Shown piece by piece: positions 33,328 to 43,520 of a stretch of 64,000 nt of DNA (positions within the stretch are counted from its first letter, which is position 1; each line of letters starts with the position of its first letter). The notes under the pieces are model-generated. The model did no database searches and was not told the DNA's origin. It was given only the letters and a program-made list of their open reading frames with translations. This DNA is from a virus, in IMG/VR virus record IMGVR_UViG_3300050821_003357, positions 1-64,000 of that record; one strand, given 5' to 3'. Made by a program: the position numbers and the translations under genes.

Positions 33328-34456
33328 GGGCGGCGCGTCTGCACCACCGGCTGTTGATCCGACTGCACTTGCGAATGCGCAAACCGGATCGAATCTGGCG
33401 ACGGCAAACCAGCAATCCGTCCTCAACAACGTCAACACCTTTTCGCCGTTCGGCTCCTCGACCTTCAGCCAACTGCCGAGCGGACAATGGAACCTCAATC
33501 AGCAGCTCAATCCACAACTGCAGGGGGCATTCAGCAATCAGGCAAATCTTGCCAGTCTGCTTGCTGGCCAAGGCACGCAAAATGTAGCCGCTCTTGCGCA
33601 ATCGCCGGCCTTAGCCGGAGCCAACATAGTCAATAGCGCCTACAACAATCTGGGCGGACAGATCCCGACAGGCCCGGCGAATTACTCCGGATTGGCACAA
33701 CTACCTACGAGCGCGACCGATTTCTCGAATGAGGTAGGGCAGGCACAAAAGGCCGCCTATGACACACAAGCGGGGTATCTCAATCCGCAGTTCCAACAGA
33801 AGCAATCCGATCTTACGCAACAGCTTGCCGATCAGGGCATTACGGCGGGATCGAGCGCCTATGACCGCGCGCAAGGCGATTTGGGTCGCCAGGAGACCTT
33901 GGCCTATCAGCAGGCGCAGGACGCCGCGGTTCAAGCGGGAAACCAGGAACAGCAGGCGCTCTTTGGAGAAAATCTCCAATCCCGGCAACAAGGCGTCAAC
34001 GAGGCCAATACGCAATGGGCGCAACCGCTACAGGCGTTGTCGCAAGCGGCGAGTACGGGCGAAGGCATCCTCTCCGGAATCGCGGGTCAGCTTCCAGAAC
34101 TTGGTTCCCTCGCAGGGTTTGCCGGAACTGGCACTGTTCCGACGATGGGCGGGAGCCCGACTTCGGTCTATCCCTCGAATGTCGTGGGCGCGCAAGGCGC
34201 GGCGAATACGGCAGCTGCCAATCGGTTCACCGCCGGCAACACGCTGAACAACCAGCTCTTCAGCGATATCGGCGGTCTCGGGAGCGCGCTGGGTGGAAGC
34301 AATTTGTTGTTCGGCTCACAAGGCCTGGGCGGCGCATTGGGGCTCAGCCCGACGACGGGGTTATTCGGTGGGCTGTTTGGGGCTGGGGATGCGTTAGGCG
34401 GCGGTGCGACAGCAGCGTCTGGTCTGCCTCTTGGTCTCGCGGCGTTGGGACTATAA
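33320..34456 (+). CDS. Putative DNA-ejection/internal virion protein
   Basis: 378 residues; Ala/Gln-rich helical, with LNPQFQQKQSDLTQQLADQG and SAYDRAQGDLGRQE repeats as in podovirus DNA-transfer proteins. C-terminal Gly/Leu-rich hydrophobic stretch fits membrane insertion. GTG start with AAGGAG. Confidence 0.6.
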   Translation: MAKGGASAPPAVDPTALANAQTGSNLATANQQSVLNNVNTFSPFGSSTFSQLPSGQWNLNQQLNPQLQGAFSNQANLASLLAGQGTQNVAALAQSPALAGANIVNSAYNNLGGQIPTGPANYSGLAQLPTSATDFSNEVGQAQKAAYDTQAGYLNPQFQQKQSDLTQQLADQGITAGSSAYDRAQGDLGRQETLAYQQAQDAAVQAGNQEQQALFGENLQSRQQGVNEANTQWAQPLQALSQAASTGEGILSGIAGQLPELGSLAGFAGTGTVPTMGGSPTSVYPSNVVGAQGAANTAAANRFTAGNTLNNQLFSDIGGLGSALGGSNLLFGSQGLGGALGLSPTTGLFGGLFGAGDALGGGATAASGLPLGLAALGL

Positions 34457-36823
34457 ATGGCCGATCCCAACATCCTCGCGCAGATCCTAGCCGGGAATGA
34501 TCCTCTTTCGCCGCAAATTGCACAAGGGCTGCAGGGCGCGCAGCTGTCTTCGGACACGATTAACAGCCCTCCTGCGCACGGTCCTTTTGGGGTCCTGGCG
34601 AAATACCTCGGCGCGTCGCAGGGGCACGACATGCTGAACAACGCCGTGCAGCAGACGACGCAGGCGCGGCTTGGGGCGCAGCCTGATATGGCGAGGTTGA
34701 TGGCATCTCCTAATGCCTATCAGGATCTTGCCACTAAGCCGCAAGATTTCAATCCGATCGCCCGATCAGCATTCCTTAGTGGAGGACCGGAGCAGGCCCA
34801 GAAGTACCAGCTGGGGCAGCAATTGACGACTGAGGCAGCACTCAAAAATGCCGCCGGAATCGCCGCTTTGCGCGCACAAGCCGCCGCTCTGGGCTTCCCG
34901 ATGCCGACGACTCAGGATGTGCGATCTGGGAATTATCAAGGGCCGGACTACACAAGGATGTTCAGCGGCACGCCGGGTGGCCAGGGATCTGGAGCACCTG
35001 CAGCGGGTGGCGGTCCCATATCCGATCCGCGCGGATTGGTCCCGTACATTAGGCTGAGCGCAGTGCAGAATAATATCGACCCGGATGTTGCCGTAAGGGT
35101 CGCTTCCTCCGAAGGATTGGCCGCTCCGGCCGGAGCCAGCGGTGACGGGGGCACATCAGGCAACGCCTTTCAGCTCCATGTCACGCCAGGGGGCAAAGGT
35201 AGCGCGGTAGGCGATCTATTTAGGGAGCAGACCGGACTCGATCCGCTTGACCCGGCCAATGAAAAGGCCACGATTGATTTCGCATTGCACCACGCGGCAA
35301 AAAATGGCTGGGGCGCATGGACCGGGGCCGCAAAGGCCGGCATCGCTCCATTCCAAGGCATCACTCCAGCCGGTCGGCCCATGCAAGTGGCTCAGGCCGG
35401 CGGCGGGACCGCTACGGATGCATCTGTAGGTGGGCCGTCCCTGGCGGGTGGCGCCCCGCCCAGCGCGGCAATGTCGCCCGCCGAGGCGTTTAGGATGCGT
35501 GCGCAATTGCAAGCCCTAGGCATGCCGATTCCGCAGGCTGCCAATGATTATCTAGCGGCTCAAATGATGCCGCCGGGTCCGGCTCGCGATCTTGCCTTGG
35601 CACAGGCAATGAAGAGCGGCGGGCTGGACGCGATTCAGAATATCCGGGCGAACGGTACTCTCTTGGGTCTTGATCCGAACCATCCCCTCGGTCCTCCAAA
35701 GGTACTCTATCATGCGCCGAGTTTGGCGGGGGGGCAGACAGTCAGTCAGCCTGTGCCGGGTGGCCCATTGTCGGCAGTAGATGTGCCTGGCGCAATGCAA
35801 GGTTTTGAGACTGAGGAGGCTTCGAAAGCGCGGGGTGGCGGCCAATACAAACCGGAAACCTATTACGACAAGTTTGGCAACCCGGTGCAGGGCACCGCTG
35901 CGCAAGCCCCGCAGTTTGCGAATCCGGCCCCTAGCGGGGCTCCTCCGCAAGCTGCGCCAGCCGGGCCACCCGGAACGTTATCCGTTGGCGGGGCGATACC
36001 CAGTGGCATGCCCGCGCCACCTCCACTCGCGCCAAAGCAAAGCCCATATGGCGCTGCCCCGACCTTTCTGGCGAATACGCCAACTGGGCAAAAGGATATT
36101 TCGCAGGTTCATGTCAACGATATGTTTCCGGGGGGTGCCGGTATACCCCAACCGGGCGGCCCGGCTGGACCGCCGACCGAATTGCAGAAAGAGATTCAGA
36201 AAACCGATGCAGATCGGCTGTCGGGATATAACAAAGAACAGGGCGCAAATCAGCAGATCAATCAGGATTTGTTGAGGCTGCATGGCGTTCTAGAGCGCGG
36301 CTTTTCGACAAGCAATGTCGCGCGCATCGGAGCGGATCTAGCGAATACTGCGCACGGCTTGGGGGCCGATTGGGCATATCCTGCCGGATGGGCGCCTGCA
36401 AGCGCTGCGGAATTCGATAAAGCCTCGACAGATCTGGTGTTTGCTGCGCTCAAGACCTTGCCGGGCCAGCCTCGTGTTACCGAGATAACGGGTTTGCAAA
36501 AGGCTAACCCAAATATTGTGATCCCGCGTGAGACCAACTATCAGATGATGAATGATATTCTGGCTAGATCTAAGTGGCAGGATGAGAGAGCGAGACTAGC
36601 AACAGAATTTACGGTCGAGCACAAAGGCGTTCCGCTATCGCTATTTGATAGCGCTTACAATCGCATGGCACCATTGCCTGACGTGGCGAATGAATACATG
36701 GGCGTGCTACGTCAGCATGGAGCGGTGTTTCCGGAGGATGTGAAGGCCGGAGGAGGCCCGGCTGCGCCTCCGGCACGGCGCTCGCGGTTCAATCCGGCGA
36801 CGGGCAAGATCGAGCCGATGTAA
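34457..36823 (+). CDS. Ejection protein with lysozyme/transglycosylase-like domain
   Basis: 788 residues. Residues ~195-310 (VAVRVASSEGLAAPAGASGD, GTSGNAFQLHV, DFALHHAAKNGWGAW, GIAPFQGI) match the phage tail-lysozyme/transglycosylase pattern, with Glu in SSEGL as likely acid. The rest is Pro/Ala/Gly-rich and helical. It would open peptidoglycan during DNA injection. Adjacent to two other internal proteins. Confidence 0.75.
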   Translation: MADPNILAQILAGNDPLSPQIAQGLQGAQLSSDTINSPPAHGPFGVLAKYLGASQGHDMLNNAVQQTTQARLGAQPDMARLMASPNAYQDLATKPQDFNPIARSAFLSGGPEQAQKYQLGQQLTTEAALKNAAGIAALRAQAAALGFPMPTTQDVRSGNYQGPDYTRMFSGTPGGQGSGAPAAGGGPISDPRGLVPYIRLSAVQNNIDPDVAVRVASSEGLAAPAGASGDGGTSGNAFQLHVTPGGKGSAVGDLFREQTGLDPLDPANEKATIDFALHHAAKNGWGAWTGAAKAGIAPFQGITPAGRPMQVAQAGGGTATDASVGGPSLAGGAPPSAAMSPAEAFRMRAQLQALGMPIPQAANDYLAAQMMPPGPARDLALAQAMKSGGLDAIQNIRANGTLLGLDPNHPLGPPKVLYHAPSLAGGQTVSQPVPGGPLSAVDVPGAMQGFETEEASKARGGGQYKPETYYDKFGNPVQGTAAQAPQFANPAPSGAPPQAAPAGPPGTLSVGGAIPSGMPAPPPLAPKQSPYGAAPTFLANTPTGQKDISQVHVNDMFPGGAGIPQPGGPAGPPTELQKEIQKTDADRLSGYNKEQGANQQINQDLLRLHGVLERGFSTSNVARIGADLANTAHGLGADWAYPAGWAPASAAEFDKASTDLVFAALKTLPGQPRVTEITGLQKANPNIVIPRETNYQMMNDILARSKWQDERARLATEFTVEHKGVPLSLFDSAYNRMAPLPDVANEYMGVLRQHGAVFPEDVKAGGGPAAPPARRSRFNPATGKIEPM

Positions 36824-38379
36824 TGACGCATACGGTAACGTTGCCAAGCGGCGAGTCTGTCGATTTCCCTGACGAAATGGGCGACGATGCTGTAGCGCAG
36901 GCCCTTAAAGGTTATGCAGGAGCCCCAGCACAACAGCCATATACTGGAGCGATTCTGCCGTTTTCGACTGATGCGCAGGGCAATGCCAGCTTTGATCCGA
37001 ACGCGGGTGTCCTTGGCGGAATACAGCGTCTAGCGCAGGCAGCCATGGCTCCCGGCGATGTGTATTCCGGCAAGCTCCCGACGCCTTATTCTGGATCCGG
37101 CTCTAGCCAAGCTAGTCCGGAGGTTACCAATCGGGCACTTGATTTTGCGACGGCGTTTAGCCCGACGAGCGTGGCGTCAAGGGCAGGGGAACTCATACCG
37201 GGAATGGCGTCGCAGACCGTAGTGCCATCGGCGCAGCAATTAAAGGATACTGCGGCCAAGGGATACGCTGCCGCTCGTGCATCGCCAGTCTCGGTTCCCG
37301 GTGATGCAGTTGCAAATATGGCTCAGGGAGTGCAGCAAACCCTCCTAAATGATCACGGCATTATTCAAGAGACTGCCCCCAAGACCTATGCAATTTTAGA
37401 CAAGTTGGCAAATCCACCGAAAGTCGCTTCCTCTGCGGGAGCAGCAGAAATTCATCCAAACCCCCCTGGGTTTGATGTTCATACAAATGGTCCCGCTGGA
37501 GTGCTGTATGCCGATACCATAGAACAAGCCCAAGCTATGGCCAATAAGTACGGCCTGGGAGCAAACGATAATACTGTGGTCGGCACCTATCCGGGCCTTG
37601 AAGCGGCGCGGCGCGGCCTTTCCGCGATAACCACAGAAGGTGGCACGGAGGGTTTTGCCGCACAAAAAGCTATTCCGGAACTGGACAAGTTCATTGATAC
37701 AATCTCACCGGAAGCAGCTACCGCTCGGGCTAACTATGCCGCCGCAATGCGCTCTAATGCTCTCACCGGGGATTTGGATCGGGCCAATACCGGATTTTTA
37801 GACCAAGCAAATGCTAAAGCGGCAGCGAGCCATTCAGGCACCAACATCGACAATTCGATAAGGCAGCGCGCCGCATCTTTCCTGCGAAACCCAGAAAACC
37901 TCAGCGGTTATTCGCAGGCGGAGATCGATTCGTTAAATAATCTTGTCCAGGGTGGGGCTGTTCGAAACGCGGCCCGTCGTGTTGGTAATACTTTTGGCGG
38001 CGGCGGTGGGCTTGGGAGCCTATTTGCTGCTGGGCTGGGGGCGACTGCGGGAGGACATTTGGGGCTAGGTATCGAGGGTACCGCTCTTGGGGCCGCCCTA
38101 CCGACCGCGCTTGGTGTCTCTGCAAAGGGGCTGGAAAACAGTCTTGCGCGCCGTGCGCTAGGTGGGGTTGACGAGATGGTTCGCTCTCGCTCGCCGCTTG
38201 CGGAATTGCTTCAGTCTTCTCCCACCCCTGCCTTGGGAAGCAGCAATGCATATCTGCGGGTTCCCGCGTTTGTGCCGGCGCCGCAGCCCATGCCGCGCGC
38301 GCCGGTGCCTGCCGGGTCGCCCGCGTCGGTGCCCATGACGCCATCGCTCGCCCAATTCCTAGCTCGTGGCGGCGCATAA
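36823..38379 (+). CDS. Putative internal virion/ejection protein
   Basis: 518 residues starting MTHTVTLPSGESVDFPDEMG. Helical Ala-rich body, Gly-rich hydrophobic segment near residue 390, Pro-rich C-terminus. Third of the ejection-type genes; 1-bp overlap with the previous. The 3' end is overlapped by a leftward gene. Confidence 0.6.
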   Translation: MTHTVTLPSGESVDFPDEMGDDAVAQALKGYAGAPAQQPYTGAILPFSTDAQGNASFDPNAGVLGGIQRLAQAAMAPGDVYSGKLPTPYSGSGSSQASPEVTNRALDFATAFSPTSVASRAGELIPGMASQTVVPSAQQLKDTAAKGYAAARASPVSVPGDAVANMAQGVQQTLLNDHGIIQETAPKTYAILDKLANPPKVASSAGAAEIHPNPPGFDVHTNGPAGVLYADTIEQAQAMANKYGLGANDNTVVGTYPGLEAARRGLSAITTEGGTEGFAAQKAIPELDKFIDTISPEAATARANYAAAMRSNALTGDLDRANTGFLDQANAKAAASHSGTNIDNSIRQRAASFLRNPENLSGYSQAEIDSLNNLVQGGAVRNAARRVGNTFGGGGGLGSLFAAGLGATAGGHLGLGIEGTALGAALPTALGVSAKGLENSLARRALGGVDEMVRSRSPLAELLQSSPTPALGSSNAYLRVPAFVPAPQPMPRAPVPAGSPASVPMTPSLAQFLARGGA

Positions 38380-38576
38380 CGCCTCCGTGCCGTAGGGCCG
38401 CCACATACCCAATCGATGAGCCGTAGCACGATCCAGGGGATGCCGAATAAGACGAACAGCGCATTTGGATCGGACAGCATACCTGCAATTGCCTCGCGAC
38501 CATTCAGGCAGAAGAAGAATAGAGAAAGAAGAGCCGCCCAGAAAATGGCGATGCGGTCGGCCCAAATAAGTTTCAT
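38211..38576 (-). CDS. Small membrane protein
   Basis: 121 residues from ATG 38576, which overlaps the stop of the upstream gene (ATGA). Two hydrophobic segments (IAIFWAALLSLFFFCL; LFVLFGIPWIVLRLIDWV). The Ala/Gly/Arg-rich tail lies antisense to the ejection gene and may be an unconserved extension. Confidence 0.55.
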   Translation of the reverse strand: MKLIWADRIAIFWAALLSLFFFCLNGREAIAGMLSDPNALFVLFGIPWIVLRLIDWVCGGPTARRRYAPPRARNWASDGVMGTDAGDPAGTGARGMGCGAGTNAGTRRYALLLPKAGVGED

Positions 38577-38836
38577 TGGCAATAGATATAGTTGCCGAAC
38601 GGCTGACACGTCACGGTCCTACCGTTGGGAATATAGCTTTGCGGATACTGGCCGCTGTAGGAAGGCTGATAGGTCTGGGCCGGATAGCCATGCTGCATGT
38701 TGTAGCGCTGCGCCTGGCCGTTCTGGTAGCCCTGAGAAAACGCGCCGAGTCCAGTGAGTGCCGTTATCCATCCTTGGGCATGGGCGGCTGATGTGACGAG
38801 GCAAAGACCAAATACGGCGGCGGCTGTGTACTTCAT
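38573..38836 (-). CDS. Small exported protein
   Basis: 87 residues with Sec signal peptide MKYTAAAVFGLCLVTSAAHA, then Gln/Tyr-rich mature part with one cysteine pair. A 5-bp hairpin (38849-38863) lies before the AGGAAA ribosome site. Leftward, unlike its neighbours; a possible lysogenic-conversion gene. Confidence 0.65.
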   Translation of the reverse strand: MKYTAAAVFGLCLVTSAAHAQGWITALTGLGAFSQGYQNGQAQRYNMQHGYPAQTYQPSYSGQYPQSYIPNGRTVTCQPFGNYIYCQ

Positions 38837-38916
38837 GAGAAGGTTTCCTACGGTTCACCCGTAAGTAGCACGGCGAATCGGTTCGTCAATCCGTCCAAAT
38901 CAGGAACAGAGATGAA

Positions 38917-39285
38917 ATGATGTTGCGCGCGCTGCTCGCGGCCTGCGTCCTGCTGATGTCGCCCGTCGCCGATGCGGCGCAACTCTACGGTCCCGCATCT
39001 AATTGTTCGGGCGCCATCGGGGTAACGCCGGCAAATATCACTTTCCCGACATCGGGAACGGGAGCGACCGCGCCGGCCGATTATCTGCTCATTCAGAACA
39101 ATTCGATCAACGGCCAGGTCATCTGGATCAATGATTTGGGCAGCGTAGCGACGACGGCCCCGCCGTCCATTCAGTTGGTTCCGACCGCCAGCGTGACCTA
39201 TTCATCGGCATATTATCCGATGCCGCCATCGATCTCGATAGTCGCCTCTGCCGCAGGCGCTGTTTATACCTGTCATTACAAATGA
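38917..39285 (+). CDS. Exported small beta protein
   Basis: 122 residues, signal peptide MMLRALLAACVLLMSPVADA. Mature region is Ser/Thr/Ile-rich with two cysteines. First gene of a nine-gene rightward run of exported products, ATGA overlap with the next. Confidence 0.7.
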   Translation: MMLRALLAACVLLMSPVADAAQLYGPASNCSGAIGVTPANITFPTSGTGATAPADYLLIQNNSINGQVIWINDLGSVATTAPPSIQLVPTASVTYSSAYYPMPPSISIVASAAGAVYTCHYK

Positions 39286-40211
39286 AGGTTTGGGTTCTGG
39301 TGGTCGCCCTGCTGTTGATAGGGACGCCCGCCAAGGCTCAGCTCAATTCGCAGATTTCCGGAAGCGGCTCAATAAACGGCTTAGTATCGGGAACAGGATT
39401 AGCGCCCGGTGCTGCGGCTTTCAATCTGGGGCCAGTTACAGGCGATCTCGCCGGGACATGGCCTAACCTCGGTCTAGCCGTTGGCTCGGCCTCCCGCAGC
39501 GTCGGCAATCTCGGTGTCTGTCTCGGGGGCACATTACCCAATCCGACCTCGCTGGCGGCATCGTGCGTGCTCGGTGCTCTCGGGACGCCAGCGGGAGACC
39601 TTGGGGGCGCTACTTATTCGGCACCGCTCGTCACTGGCTTGCAGGGCTTTCCGATAGCGTCAGGGATACCCCCTACGCTCAATAGCGCTCTGACGTGGAA
39701 CGGATCCAACTATGTGCCGGTCGTACAGGCGCCGGGCATCAACCAGCTCACTGGCGCAATCTCTGCGGGGCCTGGCACGGGAGCGCAAGCCTCGTCTCTC
39801 AATGCTGGGGTGGTGACTAACCAGAACCTCGCCCAGGCCCCGGCAACAACGTTCAAATGTAATGCGGGAGCCGGACCGGCGACACCGACCGATTGCCCAG
39901 TAACAGGCGGCATCGCCTTTATGGGTGGCGCCCTTCAGCTCGCTTCCAACTTGGGCACCTCGCAACAAACAACCGTGGGATCGAGCTGCTGGACGATCCA
40001 AAACGGCATCGTCTCATCGATCGTCTCGGGGAGCTGTTCGTCCGGCGTCGTACTGACGGCCGACGATGGCGTTACGCCTCTGACTGCGGATGACGCCGCC
40101 ACTCAGCTTACCGCTGACGGCGGCACTCCCGGAAGCGCGTGCGGTGCATTGCAGGCCAAATTCACCGTCCCATGCAATGCGGCAATAGTGATGAATTTTC
40201 GAGGACTCTAA
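39282..40211 (+). CDS. Exported tail-fibre-like protein
   Basis: 309 residues, signal peptide MKVWVLVVALLLIGTPAKA. PVTGDLAGTWPNLGLAVG resembles repeated units of phage tail fibres. Cysteines occur in pairs in the C-terminal part. TAATG overlap with the next gene. Confidence 0.65.
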   Translation: MKVWVLVVALLLIGTPAKAQLNSQISGSGSINGLVSGTGLAPGAAAFNLGPVTGDLAGTWPNLGLAVGSASRSVGNLGVCLGGTLPNPTSLAASCVLGALGTPAGDLGGATYSAPLVTGLQGFPIASGIPPTLNSALTWNGSNYVPVVQAPGINQLTGAISAGPGTGAQASSLNAGVVTNQNLAQAPATTFKCNAGAGPATPTDCPVTGGIAFMGGALQLASNLGTSQQTTVGSSCWTIQNGIVSSIVSGSCSSGVVLTADDGVTPLTADDAATQLTADGGTPGSACGALQAKFTVPCNAAIVMNFRGL

Positions 40212-41128
40212 TGATGAGAACGCTTTTCCGCTCTTTGGTTGCGAGCTTGATGTTGCTAGCGCCAAGCGCAGCTATAGCGGGAACCTGCAATCCATTTCCG
40301 ATGCTCGATGCAAGCGGTGTCGGCAACGTCAATTTCAAGACCGCTACTGACGGCAGTTCCAACTGTTTCGGCTTCACAGGCTTAGTCGACAGCACGGGCG
40401 CAAACGCCATTCCTGCGGTCGCGGCGCTGGCGGACGCCACAGCTAATCCGACCGATGCGCTCTTCGGTAGCCTGAATTTCGGCTACAACGGCACGACTTG
40501 GGATCGCTTACGGACAGTCGGCACCGGCGTCCTCAAAACCGATATGTCCTCGATTGCCGCCACAGCGACGGCGACCGGGCACGGTGTATCCGGAGCTGGC
40601 GTGCAGCGCGTGGAACTGCCGACCGATGGAACCGGCGTGGTCGGCCTCAATGCCGGCGCGAATACTATCGGCAATGTGGGGCTCGTAGCTGGCTCCGCAC
40701 TCGTCGGTAAGGTCGGCATTGATCAGACGACGCCCGGCACGACCAATGCCGTTCAAGCCATCGCAGGTTCGACTGGTGGAACGAGCGTCTTTTCCAAGAT
40801 TGTCGCCAACAACACCACGTCATTCGCCGTCGACGCCTCAGCAGGCACGCTCTACGCCATCTCGGCCTTCTCAATCAGCAACACCACTCCCGCTTTCGTG
40901 AAAACGTTCAATACCGCACAGGGATCTGTGACGTGCGGGACCACTACGCCAGTCGATCGCATGGTCATCCCGGCAAACCAGACGCAAGGCGCCGGCTTTA
41001 TCTGGAGTGTGCCGGTCGGCGTGGCCTATGGCACTGCCATTACAGCGTGCGTGACCGGGGGCATTGCGGATGCCGACACAACTGCTCCAGCGGCCAGTAC
41101 GTTCCTAGTCTCCTTCTACTACAAATAG
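40211..41128 (+). CDS. Exported virion-like beta protein
   Basis: 305 residues from ATG 40211, signal peptide MMRTLFRSLVASLMLLAPSA. LNFGYNGTTWDRLRTV and KVGIDQTTPGTTNAVQ are patterns common in phage structural proteins without signal peptides. The upstream in-frame extension is rejected because the signal starts at 40211. Confidence 0.65.
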   Translation: MMRTLFRSLVASLMLLAPSAAIAGTCNPFPMLDASGVGNVNFKTATDGSSNCFGFTGLVDSTGANAIPAVAALADATANPTDALFGSLNFGYNGTTWDRLRTVGTGVLKTDMSSIAATATATGHGVSGAGVQRVELPTDGTGVVGLNAGANTIGNVGLVAGSALVGKVGIDQTTPGTTNAVQAIAGSTGGTSVFSKIVANNTTSFAVDASAGTLYAISAFSISNTTPAFVKTFNTAQGSVTCGTTTPVDRMVIPANQTQGAGFIWSVPVGVAYGTAITACVTGGIADADTTAPAASTFLVSFYYK

Positions 41129-41138
41129 CGAGGAAGAA

Positions 41139-41414
41139 ATGAAACCTCTCCTGACAGTTGCGGCGGCGCTATTGTTTTGCGCTGCTGCGCATGCCGGACC
41201 CGTCAGCAAGCCGTGCAATCCCTGCGGCGACGATGTCGTGGCGGGGATGATTGAGGATCTTCAGCAATTCGGGTGGTGGCAGATGGTCCCAAACGGTGAC
41301 GACCCAAACGATGAAACATACAGGAAATTCATCATTGGTGCCTTGTTCAGTCTGCGGTCGCGCGTGCCGCCCGGCAAATTCGAATACGTCATCAAGCAGT
41401 TGGATGGTGAATAA
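41139..41414 (+). CDS. Small exported protein
   Basis: 91 residues, signal peptide MKPLLTVAAALLFCAAAHA, then KPCNPCGDD and a helical C-terminal half. No family recognised. GAGGAAG ribosome site. Confidence 0.65.
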   Translation: MKPLLTVAAALLFCAAAHAGPVSKPCNPCGDDVVAGMIEDLQQFGWWQMVPNGDDPNDETYRKFIIGALFSLRSRVPPGKFEYVIKQLDGE

Positions 41415-41887
41415 TGAAGACTTTAGCGGCCATTCTGGCTTTCTGCGTCGCCCTCTCCGCTGGAGCGCATGCTCAGCAGGTCACGACACAAGTTCTGAAT
41501 CTCGGCCCAGTCGCCCTTACGACAGGCTCCACGGTAACAGTTCCGCCAACCGGCGGGGCTTCAGCAAACGGGTACACCGCGATCCAGCTAACGTTGCAGC
41601 TTCCGCTTGCTGACAAGCTGGCTGTGGGAAACACCCTCTCTCTGGAGGCGGACGTTTCCACGGATGGTGGTGCTACCTTCAATTATGTGGCCTCGACGAG
41701 TTGGACTTCCTATGGCCCGGCCGGCGTTACGCTTCACTTACCGGGCGGCCGAACCATAGTCAATCCAGATCCGTTTTTGGGAATTGGCGTTGGTGTGAAC
41801 GGGATAACCACCTCGCTTTATCGGATTAAGTATCAAACGAATAATCTGACTACGGCTACGCCAATCGTGACGGGGTTCAAAGACTGA
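41414..41887 (+). CDS. Exported beta protein
   Basis: 157 residues, signal peptide MKTLAAILAFCVALSAGAHA. LSLEADVSTDGGATFNYV suggests a beta-sandwich of the kind seen in phage baseplate/fibre accessory proteins. Overlaps both neighbours by 1 bp. Confidence 0.6.
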   Translation: MKTLAAILAFCVALSAGAHAQQVTTQVLNLGPVALTTGSTVTVPPTGGASANGYTAIQLTLQLPLADKLAVGNTLSLEADVSTDGGATFNYVASTSWTSYGPAGVTLHLPGGRTIVNPDPFLGIGVGVNGITTSLYRIKYQTNNLTTATPIVTGFKD

Positions 41888-42606
41888 TGTTTCGCCGAGT
41901 ATTTATTGGCCTCTTACTAGCGGGACTCTGTAGTGGGGCGCATGCTGCGAACATTGTCTTTTCCGGCGCGGCGGATTTGGGAAATGCAGGTGGTCCGATC
42001 TCTACATCTTATACCGTTGGAACTGGCCAAAACAGAATATTGGTGCTTTGCGCGCTAGACGATACCGCTCACGGCCACACCGCTACGTATGGCGGCGTAG
42101 CCCTGACTGGTCCGGTCGCTGTAGATGCTAACCAAGCTCAGGAGCTGTATTATCTGCTAAATCCGGCTTCGGGGTCCAATACATTGACTTTTACGGACAA
42201 TGTATCAGGAATCAGTTTCAATCAAGTAATTGTAGCTGACTACTATAACGTTAAGCAAACAGGACAGCCTGACGGAACGGGCTTTGCAGACGACACAGGG
42301 ACCAACGACACGTTTTCGGGCGGCTTCACGACAACGCAGGCCGGGGCGTCGGTGGTCGCATGCGCAAGCAACTCCGGCAATGGCACGGCACCTACAGTCA
42401 GCGGGGTAAATTTCACGCTGCGAACCTACGCCGCACAATTCGGCGACACACTGATAGCTGATCACGGTTCAAAAGCCCCAGCCGGGGGGGTGACACTAAC
42501 AGCGACAATCCACAACGGCGGCTTTAAGCAAGGCCAGTCGTTTCTTTCTCTTATCCCCGTTCCCAGTGGCGGCTCGCTCATGATGACCGGAGTAGGCAAT
42601 CAATGA
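41887..42606 (+). CDS. Exported beta-sandwich protein
   Basis: 239 residues, signal peptide MFRRVFIGLLLAGLCSGAHA. The mature part has the pattern of the 26722-27441 protein (SNTLTFTDNVSGISFNQVIV then DYYNVKQ). So the same module occurs once without and once with an export signal. Confidence 0.65.
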   Translation: MFRRVFIGLLLAGLCSGAHAANIVFSGAADLGNAGGPISTSYTVGTGQNRILVLCALDDTAHGHTATYGGVALTGPVAVDANQAQELYYLLNPASGSNTLTFTDNVSGISFNQVIVADYYNVKQTGQPDGTGFADDTGTNDTFSGGFTTTQAGASVVACASNSGNGTAPTVSGVNFTLRTYAAQFGDTLIADHGSKAPAGGVTLTATIHNGGFKQGQSFLSLIPVPSGGSLMMTGVGNQ

Positions 42607-43520
42607 ACATGCGTGGACTCTTCATAGCGACGGCGGTTGCTACGGTCGGTGTGGGTATCCCGCTGGTGGAGGCTACCGAGGATTTCAAGACATTCTTCGG
42701 TGGATTGACTAGCGCATCTACGCCGCTCGGGTCCGGAGATGGGGTTATCGTCCTGCAAGGCGGGGCCGACAAAAAGATCCCAGGCAACTCCCTAGTCACT
42801 CTTTCAGATTCTCAAACCCTTACGAACAAAACAATTCCGTCCAGCAATAACATTACGGTCAACGCGGCGACCCAGCTTATTAACCAAGTGCAGCCCGGCA
42901 ATGGCGGGCTGGGCATAGCCTCTGGCCCAGTGGGTGGGGGTGCCGTATTATGTAATACCGCGACAACCACCTACGCCTTCTCCTCAGTCCTAACTGCCAA
43001 CCTTCCGGTGATCGGCGGCGGCGCGGGGGCGTGTCCCGGCCTCGGATCGGTAACAGGCAACACATCCAAGTTCGTCACCAATACCGGTGCGAACACGACG
43101 GGGCAGGGCGGCAGTTGGGATGCCAATGGAAATTGGGTCAACAACGCAAATGCGGTCTTTACCAATGTCGCGCAGTCCTTTACCGCGCAGCAAACCTTTG
43201 CCTCGACGATCGGCACGCAAAACAATCAGTCAGGTACGACTTACACGCTGGCGTCGACCGACTGCGGCAAGACGGTATACTTCACGTCGTCTAGTCCGAT
43301 AACGGTTACGTTACCAGCCACCCCGCCCGTTCCATGCACAGCGCAACTCGAACAGGGCGGCGCGGGGCAGATAACTACTATTCCGGCGGTGGGCGCGACT
43401 GGGCCGAGCAATCCGCATGGATTCACCAAAACCTTTGGGCAATACGCCGTCATCACTGTGTTTGTCGATACCAACTCAGGCACCAATGGGCACTGGATTC
43501 TGACGGGTGACGGCGCATGA
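42603..43520 (+). CDS. Tail-fibre-like protein, probably exported
   Basis: 305 residues. N-terminus MRGLFIATAVATVGVGIPLV is hydrophobic, with possible cleavage after VEA. VTLSDSQTLTNKTIPSSNNI is a classic tail-fibre repeat, and the C-terminal domain (GKTVYFTSSSPITVTLP) is typical of fibre tips. Confidence 0.65.
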   Translation: MNMRGLFIATAVATVGVGIPLVEATEDFKTFFGGLTSASTPLGSGDGVIVLQGGADKKIPGNSLVTLSDSQTLTNKTIPSSNNITVNAATQLINQVQPGNGGLGIASGPVGGGAVLCNTATTTYAFSSVLTANLPVIGGGAGACPGLGSVTGNTSKFVTNTGANTTGQGGSWDANGNWVNNANAVFTNVAQSFTAQQTFASTIGTQNNQSGTTYTLASTDCGKTVYFTSSSPITVTLPATPPVPCTAQLEQGGAGQITTIPAVGATGPSNPHGFTKTFGQYAVITVFVDTNSGTNGHWILTGDGA